This document shows positions 34,989-44,259 of a stretch of 64,000 nt of DNA, in pieces (position 1 is the stretch's first letter; the number at the start of each line of letters is the position of its first letter). Both the position numbers and the translations under genes were made by a program. The notes below the pieces were generated by a model. The model was not told the origin of the DNA. It was given only the letters and a program-made list of their open reading frames with translations, and did no database searches. The DNA lies in the NCBI GenBank assembly GCA_964555355.1, contig CAZKRY010000011.1, forward strand, positions 62,001 through 126,000, read 5' to 3'. The DNA comes from CAIKBL01 sp964555355 (GTDB lineage Bacteria; Pseudomonadota; Gammaproteobacteria; Ga0077536).

Positions 34989-36220
34989 CATCTGGCGCTG
35001 TGCGCCGAGCCCTCGCCCAGCGTCTGTCGCACTGCCTTGACGCGCGCGCTCGTCAAGGCGCGTTTAATCGCCTCGCCGCTAGTATGTGCACGCACGATCG
35101 ACGCTTGATCGAGCGCCGCACACGCCGCTAATGCTTGACGCAAAAGCGTCGCCTGCGGATAGGGCCGCGGCGCGGCATCGCCGCGCCCGACATAATCGAG
35201 TTCACAACCGAGCAGAATGTCGTCGATTCGCGCGGGCCTGCGGAAAGCGTCCAGGTCTTCGAGCAGGGTTACGATCGTCGCCGCGCGCAATTCTTGGATG
35301 CAGTGTATTTTGAGATGGTATTTGGCGACCAACACCGCCAACTCGCGGTTAGCGATCGGCACGCGCCAACGTTGACAGAATTCATTGGCAAGCTGCGCGC
35401 TCGCCGCCTCATGGCCCGGATGACTTGGTAGTTGCGCCACCGGCGTAAGTGCCTTACCCAAATCATGCATGAGCAGGGCGAAGCGCACTGCCACCGGCGC
35501 TGCCACACGCGCGCTGACCTGCAACGTCAGCAGCAGATGAATCCCGGTATCGATTTCGGGATGGTAATCGGCGCGTTGCGGCACGCCGAATAGTCGGTCG
35601 ATTTCCGGGAATATCGCACGAAGCGCATCGCACGCTCGCAACACCTCAATAAAACGATGCGGATAAGGTTCACCCAGCGCGCGTTCAAGTTCACGCCAAA
35701 CACGTTCCGGGGATAAGGTTGCAAGTTCGCCGCTGTGAGCTATGTCGCGCATCAGCGACAACGTGTCAGGCGCCACGGAAAAATCAAATCGCGCGGCGAA
35801 GCGCGCCACCCGTAACACGCGTAGCGGATCTTCCGCAAAGGCGGGCGTGATATGCCGCAACGTACGCGCGGCGAGATCGGTAGCCCCGCCATAAGGATCG
35901 ATAAGTGTGCCGTCGTCTGTGAGCGCCATCGCGTTGATGGTTAAATCGCGCCGCGCCAAATCTTGTTCGAGTGTGACCGCGACAGACGTGTCAAACGTAA
36001 ACCCGTGATAACCACGGCCTTGTTTGCGCTCGGTGCGTGCCAGCGCGTACTCCTCGTGCGTCTTGGGATGCAAATACACAGGGAAATCACGCCCGACTTG
36101 GCGAAAACCAAGCGCCTGCAGTTCCGTAGGCGTCGAACCCACCACCACCCAGTCACGGTCGACCACCGGCAAGCCTAACAATCCGTCACGGACCGAACCG
36201 CCGACCTGATAGATTTTCAC
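34988..36220 (-). CDS. cca: CCA-adding tRNA nucleotidyltransferase with HD domain
   Basis: 410 residues, the length of the gammaproteobacterial-type enzyme. The catalytic GGSVRDGLLGLPVVDRDWVV carries the DxD metal pair; then RRDLTINAMA, the FAEDPLRVLRVARFAARF motif and an HD phosphohydrolase segment (LLMHDLGKALTP). It adds or repairs the 3' CCA of tRNAs. The stop of the upstream oxidoreductase overlaps its start (ATG 36220, stop 36217-36219), giving an operon slt - oxidoreductase - cca. Confidence 0.95.
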   Translation of the reverse strand: MKIYQVGGSVRDGLLGLPVVDRDWVVVGSTPTELQALGFRQVGRDFPVYLHPKTHEEYALARTERKQGRGYHGFTFDTSVAVTLEQDLARRDLTINAMALTDDGTLIDPYGGATDLAARTLRHITPAFAEDPLRVLRVARFAARFDFSVAPDTLSLMRDIAHSGELATLSPERVWRELERALGEPYPHRFIEVLRACDALRAIFPEIDRLFGVPQRADYHPEIDTGIHLLLTLQVSARVAAPVAVRFALLMHDLGKALTPVAQLPSHPGHEAASAQLANEFCQRWRVPIANRELAVLVAKYHLKIHCIQELRAATIVTLLEDLDAFRRPARIDDILLGCELDYVGRGDAAPRPYPQATLLRQALAACAALDQASIVRAHTSGEAIKRALTSARVKAVRQTLGEGSAHSAR

Positions 36221-37188
36221 GGTGGATTTAACTCGCGACGCGCCCGGCGGCGTAGAGCGGAATAGTCATCGTGCCGCCAGGCCGGCCGCAATACTTGCGG
36301 CATCACGGCCTCGATGGGCGTCGCTACGATTCCGCATTCGTCCAAACCATTGCGCGCTTGTACAACTGAATCGATTTGAAGCGAGCGCCAATTATCGCGC
36401 GATAACGGTTTCCCCGGCAGATGTTCGCCGATTTCGGCTTGCACGCGACCGAGCAAATTGGGCAACGCGATGATGTGGCATCGCGAGCCCATCATGCGCG
36501 CGGTGTATTCGACAAGCTCCCGTAATGTGTGCACCGCCGGTCCGCCGAGTTCGAGCACAGTGCCAGTCGCGATACCGCGAGCGGTCGAACAGTGCAGGAT
36601 GACGCGCGCCACATCGGCGACATACACCGGTTGAAAACGCGCTTTGGTACGCCCGAGCGGAAGCCATGGCAGCCACTTGACCAACGGCGCGAAACGGCCG
36701 AAGAGACCATCACCTGGGCCAAAAATAACCGATGGCCGCAGAATGATCGTATGCAGCGAACGCGCGGCGACGACCAAACTTTCGGCGACATGTTTCGTGC
36801 GCAAATAGTGGCTGGGCGCTGCGAGCGCGGCGCCGATCGCGCTCATTTGCACGAAGCGCGCAACGCGTGCATCTTGCGCGGCGGCGAGCGCATTGGCGGT
36901 AAAATCGACATGCGCGCGGCGGAATCCATCGCCGTTATCACCACGCTCGTTCAAGATCCCGACCAGATTGACCACGCTGTCGCAATCGCGGAAAAGCTCG
37001 GCGAGCCGGGCGCGGTCGAAAGGGTTCGACTCCACGCATTCCACATGTGGCAACGGCCACAGCGCGCGGGCGTGATGGCGATCGCGGGTGATGATCTTGA
37101 GCTTAACGCCAGCCGCTTCGCTACAAGCCGCGAAAGTTCGGCCAACAAAGCCGCTGCCGCCTAATACTGCAACCTTGCCGAACGCCAT
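36217..37188 (-). CDS. NDUFA9-like NAD(P)-binding oxidoreductase
   Basis: 323 residues from ATG 37188; the longer frame would overlap slt. The Rossmann motif VAVLGGSGFVGRTFA (about 6-20) and VVNLVGILNE mark the atypical SDR family that includes complex I subunit NDUFA9. The function in bacteria is uncertain; it may be a quinone- or lipid-related epimerase/reductase. It is packed between slt (start three bases beyond that stop) and cca, an arrangement common in Betaproteobacteria. Confidence 0.88.
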   Translation of the reverse strand: MAFGKVAVLGGSGFVGRTFAACSEAAGVKLKIITRDRHHARALWPLPHVECVESNPFDRARLAELFRDCDSVVNLVGILNERGDNGDGFRRAHVDFTANALAAAQDARVARFVQMSAIGAALAAPSHYLRTKHVAESLVVAARSLHTIILRPSVIFGPGDGLFGRFAPLVKWLPWLPLGRTKARFQPVYVADVARVILHCSTARGIATGTVLELGGPAVHTLRELVEYTARMMGSRCHIIALPNLLGRVQAEIGEHLPGKPLSRDNWRSLQIDSVVQARNGLDECGIVATPIEAVMPQVLRPAWRHDDYSALRRRARRELNPP

Positions 37189-37190
37189 CG

Positions 37191-39131
37191 TCAGCACTGG
37201 CCGCGGGCGGTGGCAGCACCGCCGATCGCCGCCATACGCGTCGCGAGCGGCGCGATGTCGATCCCCAACCGATGCTCGTAAATCGCGGCGTAAAACAACG
37301 CACGCCGCACGTAAGCTTCCGTTTCCGTGAATGGGATGGTGTCGATCCACACATCCGCCGGTGCACAGCTCGTTTGCGCAAGCCATCCGCGTACCCGTCC
37401 TGGACCTGCGTTATAGGCCGCGGCGGCCAGCGGAAAGTGACCGCCGAAACGTCGCAACATCTGTCGTAAGTATTCAGAGCCAAGCGCAATGTTTTTGTCG
37501 GGACGCGTCAGTTCGGCGTCACTTTTGAGAGATACGCCGATCTGTCGCGCGGTCGCCTGACCAGTTGCCGGCATCAATTGCATCAAGCCAAGCGCGCCGG
37601 CGACCGAGCGCGCATCGGTCATAAACGCGCTTTCGCCGCGGATGATGCTGTAGATCAGCGCCGGCGGCAGTTGTCGTTGGCGCGCGTATTTCGCTACGAG
37701 CTCCCGATGCAAGAGCGGGAAACGCAAGTCTAGATCGTCGTACGCCTCGACTTTGCCAAGCATCGCGATCGCTTGGTTGTACCAACCCCATTCATACACG
37801 ATATGCGCGGCGACTTCTTGTTGGCGTTTGTCGCCGTGCATCGCTTCAAACTCGAGTTCTTGGCGCGCCTGTGCGCGATATCCCAGCCGATAAAACTCGG
37901 CCGCGCGCTGCACGCCGCCTAGCGCGGCGATTCTGGCGCGTTCTTCCGCGCTCGGTGCCACGGGTGTATGCGTAATGGTGTACGGCACATTGAGTTTATC
38001 GCTGGCGAGGAAGCCGTAATAATCGCGTTCGCGCGCGAGCGCGGTGAATATTTCGCGGGCGCCGTCAACCTGTCCGGTCTCGGCCAGCGCGCGCGCCTGC
38101 CAGTAACGCCAACGTAAGGGATTGGTGGTTTGCCCGCGTGGAGGGGCGGCAGTCCAGCGAACAAGCTTGGTCCAAGCGCGTGCGCGCAGACCTTCCCGTA
38201 GCTGCAGGGTTTCGATCTCATTGTCGATACCGGCCGAGTTGACTTCGTCTAGTAGCGTTAGCGCAAGCGAGCTATTTTGTTTAACCGCTGACTTGGCGAG
38301 GATTTGCTGCACATAACCCGCCTGTGCGTCGCTGAACCGATAGCGTTTAGATGCGCGCTGCCAGGCTCCGTAGGCTTTGCCGGCTTGCTGGCGCGCGTGT
38401 CGCGCGATCCCATAAGCCACGATGTCGCGCACCTGTTCGGTATCGTGCTTGAGTGCGGCGATTCCCAGCGTGCTGGACGGGCGATTCGCCACCTTGACGA
38501 AGTTCGCCGCGAGCGCTTGATCGCTGGCGCGCGCATAACGTTTGGCGATGCTGATGCTGAGCAAGGGGTTACCGGCTTGCGCCGCGAGCACGATGCGTTG
38601 CCAGACCAGCCGATCGCTCAACATGCTTTTCGCCCGTAATTCCGCGAATAATGCATCACACGCGGGCGGCTGCGATTTGCCGGTCAGCCAGATTTGCGTG
38701 CCGAGTTTGCTCGCGGCAGTCGATGGCGCCTGGCGCAATTCGCGCGCGAGTGCATGGCAGCGCAATTCGATATCGCTTTGATGCACATAGGCATCGTCAA
38801 ACAGATCAAAACGACCGCGTCGGACGGTTTCTTGCAACCATTCGGTGCGCAGTTTCTCCCCGATATGCGTGCCACCGAAGGTGCGGAGAAACTCGCTCAC
38901 CTCGGCCGCGGGTAAATCCCGCAGGCGCGGTCGCAACCGGTAATAGCGCAGATAGGAATACAGGGGATACGCCGCCAGCGCTTCGATTTGTTGCGCGCTT
39001 AGCGCGTGGCCCTTCGCCGCCGCGGTGTACAAGTGGTTGAAGCGCGCGCGCTGTCCTTCCGTCGCGGGCGCACTTAACGCCAAGCTTGCGTAGCAGGTAA
39101 GCAGCAATAACAGAGATTTGATGGGCAGCAC
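37191..39131 (-). CDS. slt: Soluble lytic murein transglycosylase
   Basis: 646 residues. A signal peptide (LLLLLTCYASLALSAPA) is followed by the long helical superhelix of Slt70 (about 30-470) and the C-terminal catalytic lysozyme-like domain: LIYSIIRGESAF with catalytic Glu, then ARSVAGALGLMQLMPATG and the AAAYNAGPGRVRGWL motif. It cleaves peptidoglycan between MurNAc and GlcNAc, forming 1,6-anhydro ends, in the periplasm. First gene of the slt-oxidoreductase-cca operon. Confidence 0.95.
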   Translation of the reverse strand: MLPIKSLLLLLTCYASLALSAPATEGQRARFNHLYTAAAKGHALSAQQIEALAAYPLYSYLRYYRLRPRLRDLPAAEVSEFLRTFGGTHIGEKLRTEWLQETVRRGRFDLFDDAYVHQSDIELRCHALARELRQAPSTAASKLGTQIWLTGKSQPPACDALFAELRAKSMLSDRLVWQRIVLAAQAGNPLLSISIAKRYARASDQALAANFVKVANRPSSTLGIAALKHDTEQVRDIVAYGIARHARQQAGKAYGAWQRASKRYRFSDAQAGYVQQILAKSAVKQNSSLALTLLDEVNSAGIDNEIETLQLREGLRARAWTKLVRWTAAPPRGQTTNPLRWRYWQARALAETGQVDGAREIFTALARERDYYGFLASDKLNVPYTITHTPVAPSAEERARIAALGGVQRAAEFYRLGYRAQARQELEFEAMHGDKRQQEVAAHIVYEWGWYNQAIAMLGKVEAYDDLDLRFPLLHRELVAKYARQRQLPPALIYSIIRGESAFMTDARSVAGALGLMQLMPATGQATARQIGVSLKSDAELTRPDKNIALGSEYLRQMLRRFGGHFPLAAAAYNAGPGRVRGWLAQTSCAPADVWIDTIPFTETEAYVRRALFYAAIYEHRLGIDIAPLATRMAAIGGAATARGQC

Positions 39132-39264
39132 GGCACGCGGAGTCTAATTCGGCGCCTCGCGGCGACGCAACGACAAGCGAATGTCAGCGCAGACGAAAAC
39201 CTTTCGGAAGGGCACGCCTTAATTGCGGTAAAGTAACTTCCGTTTCAGCGCCTGAGGAAACATT

Positions 39265-39858
39265 GTGCCGCCTCACCAAGTTTTAGCGCCGGGCTCGCCG
39301 CCACAACACGACTATTTGCACGAGATACTGCGGCAGCGCCGCACCGTTCATGACTTTTTGCCGGAGGTGCCGCCGGCTGACGTCGTGTTGGCGGCAATCG
39401 ACTGCGCGCGTTGGGCGCCTAATCATCATCACACCGAACCGTGGCGCTTTTATTTGTTAAGCCAATCACTTTCTAAAGAAGTTGCCAAATTGAATGCTGC
39501 GTTGGTGCTTGCCAAAAGCGGTGAACAGGCGGCGGCGTCCAAACTAAAACGCTGGCTGGCGATGCCCGGGTGGCTTGCGGTGACTTGTCAGCGTAGCGAA
39601 GACGTCGCCCGCGAGCGCGAAGACTATGCAGCCTGTTGTTGCGCCGTGCAAAACATGATGCTTGCACTGTGGAGCGCCGGGATTGGCACCAAGTGGGGCA
39701 CCGGCAAGGTCACGCGCGATGAACGCTTTTTGCGTTTGCTTGGGGCATCGCCCGCCACGGAATTTGTCGTTGGTTTATTCTGGTATGGCTATCCACTGGA
39801 AGTACCGAGTCAGCGACGACGCGCGGTCGAGGAGATTGTTAAAGTTGTAGAAACTTAA
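39265..39858 (+). CDS. Nitroreductase-family protein
   Basis: 197 residues from GTG 39265, with TGAGGAA eight bases upstream. LRQRRTVHDFLPEVP, ARWAPNHHHTEPWRFY and GIGTKWGTGKV are FMN-binding signatures of the nitroreductase fold. It reduces nitro groups, quinones or flavins with NAD(P)H; the physiological substrate is unknown. The DUF427 gene follows after 11 bases, so the two form an operon. Confidence 0.88.
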   Translation: MPPHQVLAPGSPPQHDYLHEILRQRRTVHDFLPEVPPADVVLAAIDCARWAPNHHHTEPWRFYLLSQSLSKEVAKLNAALVLAKSGEQAAASKLKRWLAMPGWLAVTCQRSEDVAREREDYAACCCAVQNMMLALWSAGIGTKWGTGKVTRDERFLRLLGASPATEFVVGLFWYGYPLEVPSQRRRAVEEIVKVVET

Positions 39859-39869
39859 GGAGCAGAGCC

Positions 39870-40157
39870 ATGGCGAAGGCAATGTGGAACGGCGCGGTAC
39901 TCGCGGAGTCCGCGCAATACGAAGTGGTGGAAGGCAATGTGTATTTCCCGCCGACGGCGTTGAATCGCGACTATGTGCAGGCGAGCGAGACGCATACCGT
40001 ATGTGGCTGGAAAGGGACGGCCAACTACTACAATGTGGTGGTCGATGGCCAAGTCAATCCTGACGCGTGTTGGTACTACCCGGCGACCAAAGACGCGGCG
40101 AAAAATATTGAAGGTTATGTGGCGTTTTGGCGTGGCGTCGTCGTTACGCGCGACTAA
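39870..40157 (+). CDS. DUF427 domain protein
   Basis: 95 residues, the size of one domain. AMWNGAVLAESAQYEVVEGN, YFPPTAL, THTVCGWKGTANYYNVVVDG and CWYYPAT ... IEGYVAFWRGVVV are the DUF427 pattern. The function is not established. It has a good AAGGAGCAGAGCC ribosome site. It is co-transcribed with the nitroreductase gene. Confidence 0.92.
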   Translation: MAKAMWNGAVLAESAQYEVVEGNVYFPPTALNRDYVQASETHTVCGWKGTANYYNVVVDGQVNPDACWYYPATKDAAKNIEGYVAFWRGVVVTRD

Positions 40158-40184
40158 TTCCGCGACGAGCCACCGCGCGCCGCG

Positions 40185-41294
40185 CTAACCGGCGGCGCCT
40201 CGTTCGATGGCGCGCGCGCGGGTGGCGACTAATTCCGCGCTTGGCTTCGCGTCCCAACCGACGAGGTTTCGTTCCACCAAATCACCGAGCGCCGCGATAT
40301 GCAGTTCGCTGGCGTTGAGCGCTGGAACGTAGGCGTATCGTTCGCCGCCGGCGCGCAAAAATACCTCGCGATTCTGCAGCGCAATCTCTTCCAGTGTTTC
40401 CAGACAATCGGCCGCAAATCCCGGACACACAATGTCGACGGATTTAACGCCCTGCGTGGGTAATTGGCGCAGCGTTACATCGGCGTAAGGCTCCAGCCAG
40501 CGCGCGCCGCCAAAGCGGGATTGAAAGACAACCTGCCAACGAGCGTCATCAAGGCCTAAGCGTGCGGCAACGGCGCGCGCGGTGGCGTGACAGTGGCAGA
40601 AGTACGGATCCCCCTCGGTTAAACATTTATAGGGCAGGCCGTGAAACGAAAAAAGCAAGCGCTCGCCGGGTGGATGAACCGCCCAATGTGCGCGAAGTGA
40701 CGCCGCGACGGCATCGAGGTAAGCAGGCTCGGCGTGGTAGCTCGAGATAAAACGTAAATCCGGTACCCATCGAAAGCCCATTAACACCCGCGCCACCGCA
40801 TCAAACACCGAGCCGGTCGCCGGACCGGAATACTGCGGATAAAGCGGCAGCACGACTAGCTGCCGTACCTGCGCGGCCCGTAAGGTATCCAGCGCCTGTG
40901 CAATCGAGGGGTGTCCGTAACGCATCGCAAGGGCGACGTCGACGCGCGGGCCCACCCGTTCGGTCAAGCGTGCGCGCAGCGCGCTGCATTGTTGTTCCGA
41001 GATGACCCGTAATGGCGAACCTTCCGGCGTCCACACCTTGGCATAGGCGTGCGCCGAGCGACGTGGCCGCACATTTAAAATCACGCCATGCAAAATGGGT
41101 AACCACAACCAGCGCGGTAACTCGATCAGCCGTGGATCGGCCAAAAACTCCGCGAGATAACGCCGCACGGCGGGCGGCGTGGGCGCATCCGGTGTCCCTA
41201 AATTACACAGCAGGACACCGACTTTGGCCGGCGCATCGTGCCGAAAACTTGCGGCCGAATCACCGCGATAACCTGCCCCTGTCAATTGCTGCAC
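40185..41294 (-). CDS. hemH: Ferrochelatase
   Basis: 369 residues. VGVLLCNLGTPDAPTPPAVR at the N-terminus, then LLFSFHGLPYK with the catalytic His, FQSRFGGARWLEPY and CPGFAADCLETLEEI are all HemH motifs. It inserts Fe2+ into protoporphyrin IX in the last step of heme synthesis. A single gene, convergent with the DUF427 gene. Confidence 0.96.
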   Translation of the reverse strand: MQQLTGAGYRGDSAASFRHDAPAKVGVLLCNLGTPDAPTPPAVRRYLAEFLADPRLIELPRWLWLPILHGVILNVRPRRSAHAYAKVWTPEGSPLRVISEQQCSALRARLTERVGPRVDVALAMRYGHPSIAQALDTLRAAQVRQLVVLPLYPQYSGPATGSVFDAVARVLMGFRWVPDLRFISSYHAEPAYLDAVAASLRAHWAVHPPGERLLFSFHGLPYKCLTEGDPYFCHCHATARAVAARLGLDDARWQVVFQSRFGGARWLEPYADVTLRQLPTQGVKSVDIVCPGFAADCLETLEEIALQNREVFLRAGGERYAYVPALNASELHIAALGDLVERNLVGWDAKPSAELVATRARAIERGAAG

Positions 41295-41379
41295 TGGCTG
41301 TTAAGAATTGCTTTTTACAGGACGCGGAGTCTAGCGTACCGCCAGGGATTGCGGACCACCGTGGATGCAGAGGAACAAC

Positions 41380-41751
41380 ATGCTCGTCAAATCAACCCAC
41401 GCTTGCGCACCGTTTACTGCCAACGACGGCTGCCAAATCCGCGAAGTGCTGCATGCCAAACGCGATTCGTTGAGTTTGCCGTACTCGCTTGCGCATGCCG
41501 AAGTCGCAGTAGGTGAGCGCACCTATCGACATCGGCTGCACGCCCAGGAGGTCTACTACCTATTGGCGGGACAGGGACGTGTGCATATCGACGATGAGTC
41601 TCGCGAGGTAACGGCAGGGGATGCCGTTTTCATCCCCGCGGGCAGCGTGCAATGGATTGAAAACACCGGATCAAGCGCGCTTAAGTTTCTTGCGCTGGTC
41701 GATCCCCCTTGGCAGGCGGAAGCGGACGAACGCCTGCCTCCACTCACTTAA
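41380..41751 (+). CDS. Small cupin-fold protein
   Basis: 123 residues from ATG 41380, which has AGAGGA seven bases upstream (the ATG at 41365 lies in front of this site and is disfavoured). The cupin motifs are visible: HRLHAQEVYYLLAGQGRVHI with metal-ligand His/Glu, and GDAVFIPAGSVQWIEN. It probably binds a metal; substrate or sensor role unknown. The PPK2 gene follows after 13 bases. Confidence 0.85.
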   Translation: MLVKSTHACAPFTANDGCQIREVLHAKRDSLSLPYSLAHAEVAVGERTYRHRLHAQEVYYLLAGQGRVHIDDESREVTAGDAVFIPAGSVQWIENTGSSALKFLALVDPPWQAEADERLPPLT

Positions 41752-41764
41752 GAAAGCGAGCCTC

Positions 41765-42574
41765 ATGAATCACCACAGACTGCGAATCAAGTCGGGCAGT
41801 AAGGTCAACTTGAAGGACTTTGATCCGGCCGAGCGTGGCGGTGCGCCGGCCGACAAGGACGAACGCCTGCGCAAGACCCAAGCGTTGTCTGGTGAAATTG
41901 ATCGCCTGCAAGACTTGCTGTTCGCCGAACGTAAGCGGCAAGTGCTGGTGGTGCTCCAAGGCATGGATACTTCCGGCAAGGATGGCACCATTCGGCACGT
42001 GTTTGGTGCGGTGGATCCGCTCGGCGTGCGCGCGGTGAGTTTTCGCGCGCCGGCGGGTGAAGAAACCGAGCACGACTATTTATGGCGCGTACACCGGGAG
42101 CTACCGCGCAAGGGCGAAATCGTGATTTTTAATCGCAGCCATTACGAGGATGTGTTGATCGTGCGCGTTCACGAGTGGATTGATCGCGCAACCTGCGAGC
42201 AACGTTATCGTCAGATAAATGAATTCGAACGCATGCTGAGCGAAAACGGCATGCACATCGTCAAATTGTTTTTGAATATCTCTGCCGAAGAACAGCGCAA
42301 GCGTTTGCAAGAACGGCTGGATGATCCCAACAAGCAGTGGAAATTCAACCCAAGTGACTTGGCGGAACGCAAACTGTGGAAGGAATACATGAGCGCGTAC
42401 GCGGATGCGTTAGGCGCCACCTCGACCGAGTGGGCGCCTTGGTATGTCATCCCCAGCGATTCCAAGTCAACGCGCAATTACCTGATAAGCGCCGTCTTGC
42501 ACGATCTGTTAGCGAGCTTGCCGATGAAGTATCCCCGGCCGGAATTCAATCCCGCGACCATCAAAATTGAATAA
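41765..42574 (+). CDS. Polyphosphate:nucleotide phosphotransferase, PPK2 family
   Basis: 269 residues from ATG 41765; the longer frame runs through the cupin gene. Walker A is GMDTSGKDGTIRHVF, a lid Arg region SFRAPAGEETEHDYLWRVH follows, and Walker B is FNRSHYEDVLIVRVH. These and the length fit class I/III PPK2, which uses polyphosphate to phosphorylate ADP, AMP or GDP. The class cannot be fixed by eye. It is probably co-transcribed with the cupin gene. Confidence 0.93.
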   Translation: MNHHRLRIKSGSKVNLKDFDPAERGGAPADKDERLRKTQALSGEIDRLQDLLFAERKRQVLVVLQGMDTSGKDGTIRHVFGAVDPLGVRAVSFRAPAGEETEHDYLWRVHRELPRKGEIVIFNRSHYEDVLIVRVHEWIDRATCEQRYRQINEFERMLSENGMHIVKLFLNISAEEQRKRLQERLDDPNKQWKFNPSDLAERKLWKEYMSAYADALGATSTEWAPWYVIPSDSKSTRNYLISAVLHDLLASLPMKYPRPEFNPATIKIE

Positions 42575-42634
42575 GCGCGAAACTACAAAGGTTGGGCTGA
42601 GCAACGCCAACCCCAACGAGAATCACTACAACGT

Positions 42635-42733
42635 CGTCATTGCGAGCCGTGCAGCGGCGTGGCAATCCATGCGGCGGTGATGTTGATAGCCGACCTTGGA
42701 TTCTCACGGTCCCTGCAGGGCCTCGCCATGACG
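42635..42733. repeat. Intergenic palindromic repeat (CGTCATTGCGAG type)
   Basis: CGTCATTGCGAGC at the left end is matched, inverted, by CCTCGCCATGACG at the right, with GGCAATCCATG and TTGGATTCTCACGG internally. This is a widespread mobile-looking intergenic repeat in proteobacteria. Just before it (42588-42620) lies one arm of the GTTGGG/CCCCAAC repeat seen complete at 57250. Confidence 0.6.
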
Positions 42734-42789
42734 GATTCGCTCATCGGAATGGTTTACTCACCCCAACAATCGCCCCCAAATTCCGCAGC

Positions 42790-43014
42790 CTACCGAACGC
42801 GTGCGGCTGTATGGCTCTTGGCGTGCCGTACGCCATCGATAAATCGATTGGACTGGTACAGCGTCGCAAGACCATTCGCCCCCAACTGCTCGCAAGCCGA
42901 GCGAATGTTAGTAGCGTAGAGGTACGGAATCGTGCAGTAGTCCTTGGCGGACGCCGCACCCGCCAGCGCCATTAACACCACGCCCGAGAGGCTCGAAATT
43001 ACCCGAATTTTCAT
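42790..43014 (-). CDS. Small secreted protein of unknown function
   Basis: 74 residues. MKIRVISSLSGVVLMALAGA ending in ASA is a clear signal peptide. The mature part of about 50 residues contains two cysteines (DYCTIPYLYATNIRSACEQL) and no recognised domain. The last 20 residues (GVRHAKSHTAARVR) are low-complexity and may be read-through into repeat DNA. Promoter elements should lie in the 172 bases shared with the divergent LysR gene. Confidence 0.5.
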   Translation of the reverse strand: MKIRVISSLSGVVLMALAGAASAKDYCTIPYLYATNIRSACEQLGANGLATLYQSNRFIDGVRHAKSHTAARVR

Positions 43015-43186
43015 GGCTCAAATCTCCTAAATGTAACGCTTAAAAGTCTTTGCAACCGTGGCCTCGGTCAGTCCAACTTCGGTCTCGGTGTTGCGTTGCA
43101 AGAGAGATTAGTTGCCGCTAAGCCCTTGAACAACGGCGATCGAATGGAAATACTGTTTCTTCAGAGGAAACAATAAGCTTCATTCA

Positions 43187-44080
43187 GTGGACAAATTGTC
43201 GAGCATGCAGGTGCTAGTCGCGGTCGCGGACAACGGTGGCTTCTCGGCCGCGGCGGACGCGTTGCGTTTATCCAAAGCGATGGTCAGCAAACACGTGCAA
43301 AGCCTGGAGCACCTCCTCGGTACCCGGCTCATCAATCGTAGTACGCGGAGGGTGAGTTTTACTGAAGCAGGCAAGGCCTATCTCGAAGGATGTCGCGACA
43401 CGCTACATGCCATTACCGAACTCGAACAGCGCATCGCGGGATATAGCAGTAAACCGCAAGGTCTATTGAAGGTCATGGCGCCGACATCGTTCGGCAGTTT
43501 CCAGCTCGCACCGGCATTGGCCGAATACGCTGAAGCGTATCCTGAGGTCCGTGTGCAATTGACATTGAGCGATCGCCCGCAAGGACCGTTGGAAGAAGGC
43601 GTCGATCTCACGTTACACGTGGGCTCGCTACCGGATTCGAGTCTCGTCGCGCGCCAGATTGCCGAGGTGAAATTGGTGGTGTGTAGTGCACCGGTGTATT
43701 TCGCGCGTCACGGCGAACCCAACACTCCAACCGCGCTCGCCACCCATAATTGTTTGCGATATACCCAAGGCGCGCGCAAAGGCATGTGGCTCTTTCGTGA
43801 AGGCGGGCGCGATGAAGCAATGCGCGTCAATGGTGACTTTGAAGCGAGCACCGGAGACGCCGTGCGCACGGCGGCGCTCACCGGCCACGGCCTCGCGCAG
43901 CTTCCAAGCTATATGGTGCGGGACGATTTAGCGAACGGTGCGTTGCGCGCAACGCTCGAGCGCTATGCACCATCACCAGTCCCGCTGTATGCGGTGTATG
44001 CGCATCGCGAACACTCGGCGACCGTACGTTTGTTTGTCGAATTTTTAGAGCGGCACTTTCACACGCATGAGAAGGCATGA
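43187..44080 (+). CDS. LysR-family transcriptional regulator
   Basis: 297 residues, standard length, from GTG 43187; an ATG at 43205 is a less likely alternative. The N-terminal winged helix (FSAAADALRLSKAMVSKHVQ; TRLINRSTRRVSFTEAG) is followed by a periplasmic-binding-protein-like effector domain. It belongs to the group whose members often regulate the adjacent divergent gene, which here is only the small secreted protein. The effector is unknown. Confidence 0.92.
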   Translation: MDKLSSMQVLVAVADNGGFSAAADALRLSKAMVSKHVQSLEHLLGTRLINRSTRRVSFTEAGKAYLEGCRDTLHAITELEQRIAGYSSKPQGLLKVMAPTSFGSFQLAPALAEYAEAYPEVRVQLTLSDRPQGPLEEGVDLTLHVGSLPDSSLVARQIAEVKLVVCSAPVYFARHGEPNTPTALATHNCLRYTQGARKGMWLFREGGRDEAMRVNGDFEASTGDAVRTAALTGHGLAQLPSYMVRDDLANGALRATLERYAPSPVPLYAVYAHREHSATVRLFVEFLERHFHTHEKA

Positions 44081-44146
44081 GATGTAATGCGGCATTCGAT
44101 AACAGCTTGCCGCTCGCATTTTAGGTAGATGGCGATAGATGTGTGG

Positions 44147-44248
44147 CCCCTCACCCGGCGCTGCGCGCCGACCTCTCCCGATGGGAGAGGTTTCTAACAC
44201 AGTCGCCGACGCACTCCCTCCCGCATGCGGGAGGGCAGGGGTGAGGGG
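44147..44248. repeat. Composite palindromic intergenic repeat (CCCTCACCC/GGGAGAGG family)
   Basis: CCCCTCACCCGGCGC ... GCGCCGACCTCTCCCGATGGG is followed by CCCTCCCGCATGCGGGAGGG and AGGGGTGAGGGG. Nested inverted repeats can form long hairpins between the two convergent genes. Same family as at 34961, 51610 and 54077. Confidence 0.75.
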
Positions 44249-44259
44249 ATTCGGCTTCG

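Noticed and set aside
36529..37164. 211-codon open frame antisense to the NDUFA9-like gene
   Set aside because: Shadow of a conserved gene, with low-complexity translation and no motif.
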